64,000 nt of DNA, from the NCBI RefSeq assembly GCF_017356035.1, contig NZ_JAFIQX010000005.1, positions 345,368 to 409,367 of the forward strand, written 5' to 3'. This document shows, in pieces, positions 45,405-54,151 of the stretch. The translations under genes and the position numbers were made by a program. The DNA comes from Longitalea luteola. GTDB lineage: Bacteria; Bacteroidota; Bacteroidia; Chitinophagales; Chitinophagaceae. The notes under the pieces were generated by a model. The model was given only the letters and a program-made list of their open reading frames with translations. It was not told the origin of the DNA and did not search any database. Each line of letters starts with the position of its first letter. The first letter of the stretch is position 1.

Positions 45405-46145
45405 ATGATGAAAAAAATTATCCAATTATTATCCTGTGTAATCCTGTTGACCTTTTTCACCAGTTGCGAACATACGCACCAGATCGTGAAAGCCCTGGAA
45501 CCTTATGCTGCCGGCGCTAATGGCCAGTTAACCACTTCAGAGATAGCGTCTGGCTTAAAGCAGGCCCTTGAAGTAGGCGCCCAGAATTCTGCCAACAGCC
45601 TGTCTGCCCTGGACGGCTTCTTTAAAAATGCCGCTATAAAGATATTATTACCGCCGGAAGCGCAAAAAGTGGAGAAGACCCTGCGCGACCTGGGAATGAG
45701 CAGTCTGGTAGATAAAGCGATCTTATCGGTGAACCGGGCGGCTGAGGATGCTGCCAAATCTGCTGCGCCTATTTTTATTGATGCTATCAAGACCATGACC
45801 ATCCAGGATGCGCTGGGCATTTTGAAAGGCGGAGATTTTGCGGCTACCAATTACCTGAAATCAAAGACCACTACATCGTTAACGACCGCTTTCAAACCTG
45901 TCATCGAGAACTCGCTGTCAAAGGTAGGTGCAACCAAATATTGGGGCGATGTATTTAATGCCTACAATAAGTTTGCTACCAACAAGGTGAATCCTGATCT
46001 GTCGGGATTTGTAACCGGTAAAGCCATTGACGGCATTTTTTACCAGGTAGGTTTGGAAGAGCAAAAGATACGTAAGGATCCTGTTGCGCGGGTGACTGAT
46101 CTGCTGAAGAAAGTGTTTGGAAGCAAGCAGGCGCAGGGGTCATAG
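45405..46145 (+). CDS. DUF4197 family lipoprotein
   Basis: A 246-residue lipoprotein of unknown function. The signal peptide ends at FTSC; the protein then runs ALEPYAAGANGQLTTSEIASGLKQALEVGAQNSANSL, the usual opening of the DUF4197 family, with further conserved stretches (KILLPPEAQKVEKTLRDLGM and LSGFVTGKAIDGIFYQVGLEEQKIRKDP). It is mostly alpha-helical. Two neighbouring ATGs (45405 and 45408) are possible starts. It is monocistronic, between divergent and convergent neighbours. Confidence 0.85.
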   Translation: MMKKIIQLLSCVILLTFFTSCEHTHQIVKALEPYAAGANGQLTTSEIASGLKQALEVGAQNSANSLSALDGFFKNAAIKILLPPEAQKVEKTLRDLGMSSLVDKAILSVNRAAEDAAKSAAPIFIDAIKTMTIQDALGILKGGDFAATNYLKSKTTTSLTTAFKPVIENSLSKVGATKYWGDVFNAYNKFATNKVNPDLSGFVTGKAIDGIFYQVGLEEQKIRKDPVARVTDLLKKVFGSKQAQGS

Positions 46146-46272
46146 TTCAAAGTTCAAAGTTCAAAGTTCATAGTTCAAAGTTCATAGTTCATAGTTCAAA
46201 GTTCATAGTTATTGAGTTATTAGGTCATGAATCGGGCGTGCCGATCCACGATTTCCGATTCACGATTCACGG
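46146..46272. repeat. GTTCAAAG/GTTCATAG tandem micro-repeat
   Basis: About seven units of 8-10 bp, AGTTCAAAGTTCAAAGTTCATAG, begin immediately after the DUF4197 stop. A second set (CCACGATTTCCGATTCACGATTCACGG) follows. A strong terminator lies just beyond at 46276-46315. Confidence 0.7.
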
Positions 46273-46275
46273 CAT

Positions 46276-46315
46276 AAAAAAAGACCATCCGCCAGCTGGC
46301 AGATGGTCTTTTTTT
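46276..46315. terminator. Strong bidirectional rho-independent terminator
   Basis: A run of seven A plus GACCATC (46276-46289) pairs perfectly with GATGGTC plus seven T (46302-46315); the interior GCCAGCTGGC (46291-46300) extends the stem. It serves the DUF4197 and dihydrolipoyl dehydrogenase genes, which converge here. Confidence 0.92.
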
Positions 46316-46332
46316 ATGGAAGAGAAATCCTA

Positions 46333-47736
46333 TTAAATGTGAATGGGTTCGCCATAAGCTACTTCGATAGCTTCTTTGACGTTCTCACTCATAGTTGGGT
46401 GCGGGTGAATGCTATCCAGCACTTCATGGTAAGTAGTTTCCAGTTTGCGGGCAACTACTGTTTCGGCGATCATTTCGGTTACATTGTAGCCGATCATGTG
46501 GGTGCCGAGCCATTCGCCGTATTTAGCGTCGAAGATAACTTTAATGAAACCTTCGTTGTGTCCGGCAGCAGTAGCTTTACCGGCAGCGCTTAACGGGAAT
46601 TTACCAACCTTGATCTCATAACCGGCATCTTTGGCCTGTTTTTCTGTTAAACCAACAGAAGCAATTTCAGGTGTGCAATAAGTACAGCCCGGAACGTTGC
46701 CGTAGTCGAGCGGCTCAGGCTGGTGGTTGAATTTCTTTTCGCCATGAGCAATACTCTCTACGCAAATGATACCTTCTTTGGAAGCTACGTGTGCCAAAGC
46801 TTGTCCGGGTACGCAGTCGCCAATAGCGTATACGCCCTGTACATTGGTTTTGTAGTATTTGTCAACAACGATCTTACCTTTCTCTGTTTTTACACCGAGC
46901 TCTTCGAGGCCAATGCCTTCGATGTTGGCAGCAACACCAACAGCGCTCAGTACAACGTCAGCTTCCAGGGTAACTTCGCCATCTTTGGTTTTTACTTTGG
47001 CTTTAACGCCATTGCCGCTGGTATCTACGCTGGTCACTTCAGAGCTGGTCATGATCTCGATGCCGCCTTTTTTGAAGTTCTTGGCCAGTTCTTTTGAGAT
47101 CTCTTCATCTTCTACAGGCACGATACGATCCATGAACTCAACGATGGTAACTTTAGTTCCGAGGGCGTTGTAGAAATAACCGAACTCAACACCTATGGCG
47201 CCACTACCTACCACGATCATGCTCTTGGGTTGCTGAGGCAGCACCATTGCTTCGCGGTAGCCAATGATCTTTTTACCATCAATTTTCAGGCTGGGCAGTT
47301 CGCGGCTGCGTCCGCCGGTAGCCAGAATGATATGTTTAGCTTCAACGATCTGCGTTTTGCCATCGGCGCCTTTTACTTCGATCTGACCTTTGGCTTTCAG
47401 TTTACCGAAACCCATGATCACATCGATCTTGTTCTTCTTCATGAGGAAGGTAACGCCTTTGCTCATTTTATCAGCCACACCGCGGCTGCGTTTAATTACT
47501 GCCGAAAAATCAGCTGTACCGCTGGCTTCAATACCATAATCTTTTGCGTGCTTGATGTAATCATAAACCTGGGCGCTTTTCAGCAGGGCTTTGGTGGGAA
47601 TACAGCCCCAGTTCAAACAAATTCCACCCAGACTTTCTTTTTCAATTACAGCGGTTTTGAATCCCAGTTGAGATGCCCGGATAGCTGCCACATATCCGCC
47701 GGGGCCGCTTCCGAGAACTACTACGTCGTATGCCAT
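46333..47736 (-). CDS. lpdA: Dihydrolipoyl dehydrogenase (E3)
   Basis: The flavin E3 subunit shared by 2-oxoacid dehydrogenase and glycine cleavage complexes; re-oxidises dihydrolipoamide with NAD. The FAD motif VVLGSGPGGYVAAIRA is at 6-21, the redox disulphide in GGICLNWGCIPTKALL (Cys40, Cys45), the NAD-binding motif MIVVGSGAIGVEFGYFY near 175, and the C-terminal HPHPTMSENVKEA contains the active-site His-Glu pair of the partner subunit. Length 467 is standard. Not linked to the E2 gene at 4357-5721, but they may serve the same complex. Confidence 0.95.
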   Translation of the reverse strand: MAYDVVVLGSGPGGYVAAIRASQLGFKTAVIEKESLGGICLNWGCIPTKALLKSAQVYDYIKHAKDYGIEASGTADFSAVIKRSRGVADKMSKGVTFLMKKNKIDVIMGFGKLKAKGQIEVKGADGKTQIVEAKHIILATGGRSRELPSLKIDGKKIIGYREAMVLPQQPKSMIVVGSGAIGVEFGYFYNALGTKVTIVEFMDRIVPVEDEEISKELAKNFKKGGIEIMTSSEVTSVDTSGNGVKAKVKTKDGEVTLEADVVLSAVGVAANIEGIGLEELGVKTEKGKIVVDKYYKTNVQGVYAIGDCVPGQALAHVASKEGIICVESIAHGEKKFNHQPEPLDYGNVPGCTYCTPEIASVGLTEKQAKDAGYEIKVGKFPLSAAGKATAAGHNEGFIKVIFDAKYGEWLGTHMIGYNVTEMIAETVVARKLETTYHEVLDSIHPHPTMSENVKEAIEVAYGEPIHI

Positions 47737-48012
47737 TTCGATTTACGATTTTAGATTTTACGATTTACTGATTCTTCCGGCAGTATTCTATTACTGACTT
47801 TCTATTTCACTTTCTAATAAAGACCTGCGAAGCTACTTGAAAATGAGAAAAGAGCAAAAAAAAGGGATGATGTCCTTCGGGGGGCTTATGTAATTATTTT
47901 TATTGTGTTACATATTCCTTTTTTTTACACAGGCCTCAGAAAATAGTTAATAACCAGTCACTGGTGTGATCAGGTTGTTTCAATTTATTACCTTCATCTA
48001 ACAACCTCCGCT

Positions 48013-49152
48013 ATGAAAAAGTTTATTCGCGTTTTTGTATATGTTTTCCTGACGATTATTCTTGTTTTTACTGCATACGCCTTTATCTCAGGCCGTACCT
48101 ACCTGTTTGAGGCGCTATGGTACAATTTTGCCGATATTGATGATTATAAAAAGTTTTCCAACAACACCGTTACCACCGGGGAGCCGCAACCCTGGCCGCT
48201 TTCAGCCAATTATAACCGGAATCCTTTGCCGGGCGAATTGAAAAAAATGCTCGAAGACCTGGAAACCGTTGCTGTGCTGGCCATTAAGAATGATTCCATC
48301 CTGTATGAGTTTTACTGGGACGGTTATGGCGATTCTTCTTTGTCGGGTTCTTTTTCCATGGCCAAAAGCATTACCAGCCTGTTGATCGGCGCTGCCCTCA
48401 GGGAGGGAAAGATACGGTCGCTCGACGAGCCGGTGGGCAATTATGTACCGGAGTTCAGGACCGGCGACAAGGCCAAACTGCGCATCATCGATCTGCTTAC
48501 CATGAGCAGCGGCAGTAACTGGGAAGAGTCGTATGCCAACCCATTTTCGGTGACCACCGAGTTATATTACGGGCATAATGCATATAAAACGGCTACCGGC
48601 GTTTCCATTATTCATCAGCCTGGTTCGGTGCATTCCTATAAATCGGGCGATACCCAGCTGCTGGCGCTGGTGCTCAAAAAAGCCACCGGAAAATCGCTCA
48701 GCGCCTATGCGGCGGAGAAGTTATGGCAGCCCCTGGGGGCAGAACACGCGGCCCTATGGAGCACCGATGATGTGGGCGGCATTGAAAAGGCTTACTGTTG
48801 TTTCAATTCCAACGCCCGCGATTTTGCCCGGCTGGGACAACTGATGCTCGATAGTGGCCGGTGGAAGGGCAATGAGATCATTCCCATGGATTACTATCTG
48901 AACTCGATAAAACCCTGTATGATTCCAGATACGGAAGGTAAACCCTGTAACTACTATGGGTATCAATGGTGGATCATGCCCAGCACACCCGAGATCTTTT
49001 ATGCCCGCGGGATCCTGGGACAATACGTTATAGTAATTCCTTCCAAGAAAACAGTCATTGTACGGTTGGGAAAAAAGCGCTCGGAAAAGCGGATCGACAA
49101 TGCGCCGGCGGAGGTAGATGCATTGATTCGGTGGGGAATGTTGTTTTACTAA
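48013..49152 (+). CDS. Beta-lactamase-fold serine hydrolase (class C-like), membrane-anchored
   Basis: A 379-residue protein with an N-terminal hydrophobic helix (about 5-28) that probably anchors it facing the periplasm. The serine hydrolase motif SMAK (Ser115, Lys118) lies in SFSMAKSITSLLIGAALREGKI, and the second motif is SYKSGDTQ. The gap in the third position (HTG/KTG) is replaced by ARGILGQ. Such proteins range from esterases to D-peptidases; true beta-lactamase activity is unlikely. It stands alone after a 276-bp divergent region in which only TTTACGATTTTAGATTTTACGA words near 47750 were seen. Confidence 0.82.
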   Translation: MKKFIRVFVYVFLTIILVFTAYAFISGRTYLFEALWYNFADIDDYKKFSNNTVTTGEPQPWPLSANYNRNPLPGELKKMLEDLETVAVLAIKNDSILYEFYWDGYGDSSLSGSFSMAKSITSLLIGAALREGKIRSLDEPVGNYVPEFRTGDKAKLRIIDLLTMSSGSNWEESYANPFSVTTELYYGHNAYKTATGVSIIHQPGSVHSYKSGDTQLLALVLKKATGKSLSAYAAEKLWQPLGAEHAALWSTDDVGGIEKAYCCFNSNARDFARLGQLMLDSGRWKGNEIIPMDYYLNSIKPCMIPDTEGKPCNYYGYQWWIMPSTPEIFYARGILGQYVIVIPSKKTVIVRLGKKRSEKRIDNAPAEVDALIRWGMLFY

Positions 49153-49179
49153 ATTGGTTGTTTTGTTTATGGGGATAGA

Positions 49180-49510
49180 GTTTATGGTTTATGGTTTGTG
49201 GTTTATGGTTGCTTACTATCCGGCCATCTAAACTATTTCTTTCTGCCCTAAATTTCCGGAAGTAAGCGATTGGTAAACCTTTACGAAGGGCGGAATAACC
49301 ACAAACAACAAACCACAAACCACAAACCGTTCCAAGCGATTGGTAAACCTTTACGAAGGGCGGAATAACCACAAACAACAAACCACAAACCACAAACCAC
49401 AAACAACAAACAACAAACCCGTTAATTGCTTGAGTTTCCGGAAGTAAGCGATTGTTAAAGCTTTATCAACAGCGGAAATAACAACCAACCACAAACCATA
49501 AACCACAAAC
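49180..49510. repeat. Compound repeat: inverted TTTATGG micro-repeat around a three-copy direct repeat
   Basis: GTTTATGGTTTGTGG words at 49180-49210 face CCACAAACCATAAACC words at 49487-49510 in inverted orientation. Between them a longer unit, AAGCGATTGGTAAACC followed by TTTACGAAGGGCGGAATAACC, begins at 49264, again at 49334 (70 bp later, identical over about 60 bp) and a third time, degenerate, at 49446. Copies 1 and 3 are also preceded by TTTCCGGAAGT. Nothing coding is seen. Confidence 0.75.
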
Positions 49511-49517
49511 TCTTTAT

Positions 49518-49525
49518 TACCTTTG
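49518..49525 (+). promoter_or_regulatory. Candidate -7 element of bshB1, TACCTTTG
   Basis: TACCTTTG, continuing GCGGC, matches the TAnnTTTG pattern 16 bp before the bshB1 start. There is no clear -33 TTG because the upstream sequence is the CCACAAACC repeat. Confidence 0.4.
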
Positions 49526-49541
49526 CGGCTCAAATTTTACT

Positions 49542-50279
49542 ATGAAACTGGATTTACTGGCAATAGGCGTTCATCCTGACGATGTGGAGTTGAGCTGTTC
49601 GGGAACGATCCTGAATGAAATAAAGCGGGGCAAGAAGGCCGGGATCCTTGATCTTACACAAGGAGAGCTCGGCACCCGGGGAACCATTGAAACACGGTAT
49701 GCAGAAGCTGCAAAAGCGGCTGAGATCATGGGCGTGCATATGCGCGCCAATCTGAAAATGCGGGACGGCTTTTTCAGGAACGACGAAGAACATCAGTTAC
49801 AGCTGATCCGTGCCATCAGGACCTACCAGCCTGAGGTGGTGCTGGCGAATGCCCTGGAAGACCGCCATCCTGATCATGGGCGCGCGGGGCAATTGATCGC
49901 CACCGCCTGTTTTTTATCGGGACTGGCAAAAATTGAAACCACCGACGAAAGCGGAAGACCACAGGAACGCTGGCGCCCTAAATACATCCTGCATTATTTG
50001 CAGGACTGGTATCATGAACCCGATCTGCTCATAGATATTTCTGACGTTTTTGAGCAGCGGATGGAGGCGATTAAGGCTTATACGACCCAGTTCTTCAACC
50101 CGGTAAACGGGCATGATGGTCCGCAGACCTATATTTCATCGCCCGATTTCCTGGATAGCATCATCGGCAGAGCCCGCATGATGGGCAAACGTATTGGCGT
50201 GAAATATGCGGAAGGATTTATTTGTGAAAAAAAGATCGGGATCAGCAACCTGGATGCTTTGTTGCAGGTTGAAACCTAA
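49542..50279 (+). CDS. bshB1: Bacillithiol biosynthesis deacetylase BshB1
   Basis: Zinc-dependent deacetylase of the PIG-L/LmbE fold that removes acetate from GlcNAc-malate in the second step of bacillithiol synthesis. The metal motif HPDD (11-14) occurs in LLAIGVHPDDVELSCSGTI, and the second metal-binding His is in ALEDRHPDHGRAGQLI. RYAEAAKAAEIMG and the C-terminal RARMMGKRIGVKYAEGF are typical of the BshB1 subgroup. Length 245 matches. BshA and BshC are not in the window. Confidence in subgroup is good because of the VKYAEGF ending. Confidence 0.93.
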   Translation: MKLDLLAIGVHPDDVELSCSGTILNEIKRGKKAGILDLTQGELGTRGTIETRYAEAAKAAEIMGVHMRANLKMRDGFFRNDEEHQLQLIRAIRTYQPEVVLANALEDRHPDHGRAGQLIATACFLSGLAKIETTDESGRPQERWRPKYILHYLQDWYHEPDLLIDISDVFEQRMEAIKAYTTQFFNPVNGHDGPQTYISSPDFLDSIIGRARMMGKRIGVKYAEGFICEKKIGISNLDALLQVET

Positions 50280-50282
50280 GCT

Positions 50283-50476
50283 GGAAGTTCACGAGTTGAC
50301 CGGTTGACGAGTTCACAAGTTAATAGGGTAGTGGTTAACAATTTGTATGGTTCCTTGTTATAATGCGGACGTGAATGCCGTCTTTATTGCAGTTGAAATT
50401 TAGAGTAAACAGGCTTTTTACTAAAATGGTTACCGGTTACCAGTTCCCGGTAACCGGTAACTGGCAACTGGTAACT
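50283..50476. repeat. Micro-repeats between bshB1 and the amidase gene
   Basis: After the bshB1 stop come GTTCACGAGTTGACCGGTTGACGAGTTCACAAG words. Just before the next gene TTACCGGTTACC (50430-50441) and GGTAACCGGTAA (50449-50460) form a perfect 12-bp-arm hairpin, then GGCAACTGGTAAC. The middle, 50325-50420, shows nothing. Confidence 0.65.
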
Positions 50477-50484
50477 AAAAGAAA

Positions 50485-51363
50485 ATGACAAAAGTTAAAA
50501 TAGGCATGGTGCAAATGAGCTGCACCAACGACAAAGAAGCTAATCTGCAAAAAGCGATCGCTAAAGTACGTGAGGCGGCAGCCAAAGGTGCGCAGATCGT
50601 TTGCCTGCAGGAATTGTTCACTTCGCTGTATTTCTGCGATGTGGAGGATTATGACAACTTCAAACTGGCAGAGCCGATCCCTGGTCCGTCGACCGAAGCA
50701 TTGAGCAAGGTGGCTGCGGAAGTGGGCGTCGTGATCATTGCCTCTTTGTTTGAAAAAAGAACGCAGGGCATTTACCACAATACCACGGCTGTACTGGATG
50801 CCGACGGTACTTACCTGGGTAAATACCGCAAAATGCATATTCCGGACGATCCATCATACTACGAGAAATTCTATTTCACGCCGGGCGACCTGGGATATAA
50901 AGTATTCAAAACAAAATTCGCCACTATCGGTGTGCTGATCTGCTGGGATCAATGGTATCCTGAAGCAGCGCGCATTACGGCGCTGATGGGCGCAGAAATT
51001 TTGTTCTATCCCACCGCTATCGGCTGGGCTACTTCGCAGGATTCAGTTACCAATACCGAGCAGTACAACGCCTGGCAAACCATTCAGCGCGGCCATGCCG
51101 TGGCCAATGGCGTGCATGTGGTGAGTGTGAACCGGGTTGGACTGGAGCAGAATGGCGCCATGAAATTCTGGGGTGGTTCTTTTGTGAGCAATCCGTTCGG
51201 CACCATTTTATACCAGGCCCCGCACGACCAGGAAGAAGTGCATGTGATAGAGCTTGATACCGAGCTGAGCGATCGCTATCGCACCCACTGGCCGTTCTTA
51301 CGCGACCGCCGGATAGATTCCTACCAGCCGATCACCAAGCGCTTCATAGATGATGAAGCGTAA
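50485..51363 (+). CDS. aguB: N-carbamoylputrescine amidase (nitrilase superfamily)
   Basis: Hydrolyses N-carbamoylputrescine to putrescine, carbon dioxide and ammonia. The nitrilase catalytic triad is present: Glu in CLQELF (about residue 43), Lys in KYRKMHIPDD (about 114) and Cys in LICWDQWYPEA (about 153). YEKFYFTPGD and the C-terminal HWPFLRDRRIDSY fit the AguB subgroup. Length 292 is normal. Agmatine deiminase, which makes its substrate, is encoded downstream on the same strand after a 350-bp repeat-rich gap, so the two form one pathway. Confidence 0.93.
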   Translation: MTKVKIGMVQMSCTNDKEANLQKAIAKVREAAAKGAQIVCLQELFTSLYFCDVEDYDNFKLAEPIPGPSTEALSKVAAEVGVVIIASLFEKRTQGIYHNTTAVLDADGTYLGKYRKMHIPDDPSYYEKFYFTPGDLGYKVFKTKFATIGVLICWDQWYPEAARITALMGAEILFYPTAIGWATSQDSVTNTEQYNAWQTIQRGHAVANGVHVVSVNRVGLEQNGAMKFWGGSFVSNPFGTILYQAPHDQEEVHVIELDTELSDRYRTHWPFLRDRRIDSYQPITKRFIDDEA

Positions 51364-51392
51364 TTATTGTGAAACGTCAAATCAAAAATAGA

Positions 51393-51708
51393 GTTTCAGG
51401 TTTCAGGTTACATGTTGCAGGGAATACCACCGTCGCGGATGCTGCAACACAAGCAGATCAAAGAGCAGTATGCAATTCGCAATAAAAGCCCCTGAAACCT
51501 GGAACTTGAAACCTGCAGCCGGTGGACTTTTAACCCGAAAGTGGGCCGGCTTGCTTAGCCGACGCTCCGCGAAGGCACGGGAGGCAGGCTGTGAACTTTG
51601 AACTGTGAACTTTGAACTTTGAACTTTGAACTGTGAACTTTGAACTGTGAACTTTGAACTGTGAACTTTGAACTTTGAACTGTAAACTTTGAACTGTAAA
51701 CTGGAGCA
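51393..51708. repeat. Repeat-rich gap: inverted GTTTCAGG arms and GAACTTTGAACTGT tandem array
   Basis: An arm at 51393-51407 is the reverse complement, one mismatch in 15, of 51491-51505. From about 51590 to 51705 there are about ten units of 10-11 bp, alternating GTGAACTTTGAACTTT and GTGAACTTTGAACTGT, ending 6 bp before the next ATG. Between the two, 51549-51590 reads as a GC-rich segment resembling an extragenic element (see findings). Confidence 0.75.
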
Positions 51709-51713
51709 TTATA

Positions 51714-52763
51714 ATGAAGGATAGTCCCACTCCCAAAGAACTAGGTTATTATTTTCCAGCTGAGTTTGCGCCGCATACGGCTACCTGGCTTAGCTGGCCG
51801 CATAAAGAAGCATCCTGGCCTGGAAAGATTGAAACCATTTATCCTTTTTACAGCCAGTTTGTAAAGGAAGTGGCGCTGGGTGAAAAAGTGTGCATTAATG
51901 TGGTCGATGCCGCGATGAAAGCATTTGCAGAAAAATGCCTTATGGAAGCCGGCGCGAAGATGAGCAATATTCAGTTCTTTATTCATCCTACGAACGATGC
52001 CTGGTGCCGTGATCATGGTCCGGCGTTTTTGATAAATCCGCAGGCGGAGATCAAAAAAGTGATCGTTGACTGGGGTTATAATGCCTGGGGTAATAAATAT
52101 CCTCCTTATGATCTCGACGATGTTATTCCTACTTTAATAGGTAAACACTATAATATTCCGGTATATCATCCCGGTATTGTAATGGAAGGCGGTTCTGTTG
52201 AATTTAATGGACAGGGCACCTTACTTACATCTACGGCCTGTTTGTTGAACCCTAACCGTAATCCACACCTTAATCAGCAGCAAATTGAAGGATACCTGTA
52301 TCAATACTACGGGGTAGAACAGGTGTTATGGGTGGATGAAGGCATTATTGGGGATGATACCGATGGACATATTGATGATACGGTTCGTTTTGTAAATGCG
52401 AATACCGTATTGACCGTAGTAGAAGAAAATAAGCAGGATGAGAATTACGAATTGCTGCAGCATAACCTGCGTCAGTTACAACAGATGCGGTTACTGAATG
52501 GCCAGCAGCTGAATATCATCGAGCTGCCTATGCCCGATGCGGTGGTATTTGAAGACCAGCGCCTGCCTGCTTCCTATGCCAATTTTTATATTGCCAATGC
52601 GGCTGTTGTAGTGCCTACTTATCGTTGTGCACAGGATGACAAAGCGCTGCAGATCATTCAGCAATGTTTCCCTGATCGTAAAGTGATCGGTATCGATTCT
52701 ACGGAGATCATCTGGGGACTGGGCAGTTTCCACTGTTTAAGCCAGCAGGAACCGGCCGTTTAA
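51714..52763 (+). CDS. aguA: Agmatine deiminase
   Basis: Converts agmatine to N-carbamoylputrescine and ammonia. A pentein-fold enzyme of 349 residues: it opens PAEFAPHTATWLSWPHKEASWPGKIE, has WCRDHGPAFLI (Asp and His of the active site, about 99-109), GGSVEFNGQGTLLTS, DGHIDDTVRFV and the catalytic Cys in GLGSFHCLSQQEP (Cys341). All match the peptidyl-arginine-deiminase-like agmatine deiminase family. It sits downstream of the carbamoylputrescine amidase. Arginine decarboxylase, the expected source of agmatine, is not in the window. Confidence 0.94.
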   Translation: MKDSPTPKELGYYFPAEFAPHTATWLSWPHKEASWPGKIETIYPFYSQFVKEVALGEKVCINVVDAAMKAFAEKCLMEAGAKMSNIQFFIHPTNDAWCRDHGPAFLINPQAEIKKVIVDWGYNAWGNKYPPYDLDDVIPTLIGKHYNIPVYHPGIVMEGGSVEFNGQGTLLTSTACLLNPNRNPHLNQQQIEGYLYQYYGVEQVLWVDEGIIGDDTDGHIDDTVRFVNANTVLTVVEENKQDENYELLQHNLRQLQQMRLLNGQQLNIIELPMPDAVVFEDQRLPASYANFYIANAAVVVPTYRCAQDDKALQIIQQCFPDRKVIGIDSTEIIWGLGSFHCLSQQEPAV

Positions 52764-52884
52764 GTTCCTTAGTTATTCAGTTATTGAGTTTGTCAGTTAG
52801 TTCCAACGTTTACAAATTTAGCTAAAAGCTGAGCCATATTATATTATGGCTTATTTTGTTATGGTAACTTAATAACTCAGGAAC
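52764..52884. terminator. Nested inverted repeat between convergent genes
   Basis: Outer arms at 52764-52782 and 52866-52884 are reverse complements with two mismatches in 19, built from GTTATT words. An inner hairpin AGCCATA (52832-52838) / TATGGCT (52845-52851) is followed by TATTTTG. It spans the whole gap between the agmatine deiminase and threonine synthase ends. Confidence 0.7.
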
Positions 52885-52909
52885 TAATAAACTTATCAAC
52901 TTATAGCTT

Positions 52910-54085
52910 TTAAAGAATATTCTCCAGGTATTTATAGCCGCTACCCGTATTCAACAACAGGATCTTCTCCGCCCGTTGAACAGTTCCATCGTTAACCAGC
53001 TGCAGCAGTCCCTTCCAAAGGGCGCCGCCTTCCGGAGCAACGATCAATCCTTCTTTGCGGGCAATTTCTTTTACAGCACTTACCATATCTGCGTCATTTA
53101 CGGCCAGGGGCTGCCCTTTTGATTCCCGCAAAACCCGCAGAATCATGTCTTCTGCAAACGGGTTGGGCACGGCCAGTCCATTGGCGGCGGAAGGGCGGCC
53201 TACATAGTTCCTGGCATTGGGTTGCAGTCCCTTCCAGGTTTGCACTACCGGCTGGCAGTTCTCGGCCTGTATCGCATACAGGCGGGGCAGTTTTTCGCCT
53301 ATCCATCCCATTTGTTGCATTTCTTTAAACGCTTTCCACATGCCGATCAGCCCGGTGCCGCCACCTGTGGGGTACAGGATCACATCGGGTAGTGTCCAGT
53401 TGCATTGTTCAGCTATTTCATAACCCATGGTCTTTTTCCCTTCCAGGCGGTAAGGTTCTTTCATGGTAGAAATATCAAAGTATGGGTTCGATTCTTTTAA
53501 CTGCGCCAGTTTTTTAGCACAATCGCTGATCAATCCATCTACCAGTACCAATTCGGCGCCGTATAATTCACACTCATCTTTAAACACCTGCGGCGTATGC
53601 CGGGGCATTACCACCACGGCCTTCATGTTGGCCTTGGCACAATACGCTGCCAGCGCGCCGCCGGCATTACCGGCTGTGGGAATAATGCAGGCTGGCAAAC
53701 CAAACTCTTTTGCTTTGGAAACGGCGGCACTCAGGCCACGGGCTTTGAAAGAACCGGTAGGGTTCTTCGATTCGTCCTTCAAAAACAGATTAGGCAATTC
53801 GTAAGCTGCCTGTAAACGTTTTAGTTCAAGAATGGGCGTCATGCCTTCTCCCAGGCTCACAATATTTTCTTCTTCCAGAACGGGCAGTACCTCTTTATAC
53901 CGCCACATCGTAGCAGGCCGGTTATACACTACCGTTTTAGCCGGCACTTCCGCCAGATTATATTGGGCCACCAACGGTTGCCGGCAACACGGGGAGAAAG
54001 TTTGCGGGTGAAAGGCACTATAGGTCTGTGCGCATTGCGAACACGCGAGTTGCGTTAACGAGGTAAGTGATCGTATTGTTCTCAT
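52910..54085 (-). CDS. thrC: Threonine synthase
   Basis: PLP enzyme making threonine from O-phosphohomoserine. The N terminus carries a zinc-ribbon-like Cys pair (CSQC and CCRQP, about 11-35) found in the longer class of threonine synthases. PLP-lysine is in KDESKNPTGSFKARG (Lys about 119). IIPTAGNAGGALAAYCAKANM, then YPTGGGTGLIGMWKAF (PLP phosphate loop) and APEGGALWKGL are conserved. Length about 391 from MRTIRSL (54085). Other threonine pathway genes are not here. The LysR gene upstream on the same strand is 67 bp away. Confidence 0.92.
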   Translation of the reverse strand: MRTIRSLTSLTQLACSQCAQTYSAFHPQTFSPCCRQPLVAQYNLAEVPAKTVVYNRPATMWRYKEVLPVLEEENIVSLGEGMTPILELKRLQAAYELPNLFLKDESKNPTGSFKARGLSAAVSKAKEFGLPACIIPTAGNAGGALAAYCAKANMKAVVVMPRHTPQVFKDECELYGAELVLVDGLISDCAKKLAQLKESNPYFDISTMKEPYRLEGKKTMGYEIAEQCNWTLPDVILYPTGGGTGLIGMWKAFKEMQQMGWIGEKLPRLYAIQAENCQPVVQTWKGLQPNARNYVGRPSAANGLAVPNPFAEDMILRVLRESKGQPLAVNDADMVSAVKEIARKEGLIVAPEGGALWKGLLQLVNDGTVQRAEKILLLNTGSGYKYLENIL

Positions 54086-54151
54086 TGTAGTTTTATGACA
54101 GGGTAAAAGTAGCAAGCTGCTGCAAGGAGAACGATACCGTTTGCTTATACA

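Noticed and set aside
46146-46212. Integration or attachment site
   Set aside because: Same micro-repeat family occurs after several unrelated genes and no integrase or tRNA gene is near.
48013-49152. Antibiotic-resistance beta-lactamase
   Set aside because: Only the fold and SxxK motif match; third motif is atypical and the family is mostly esterases and peptidases.
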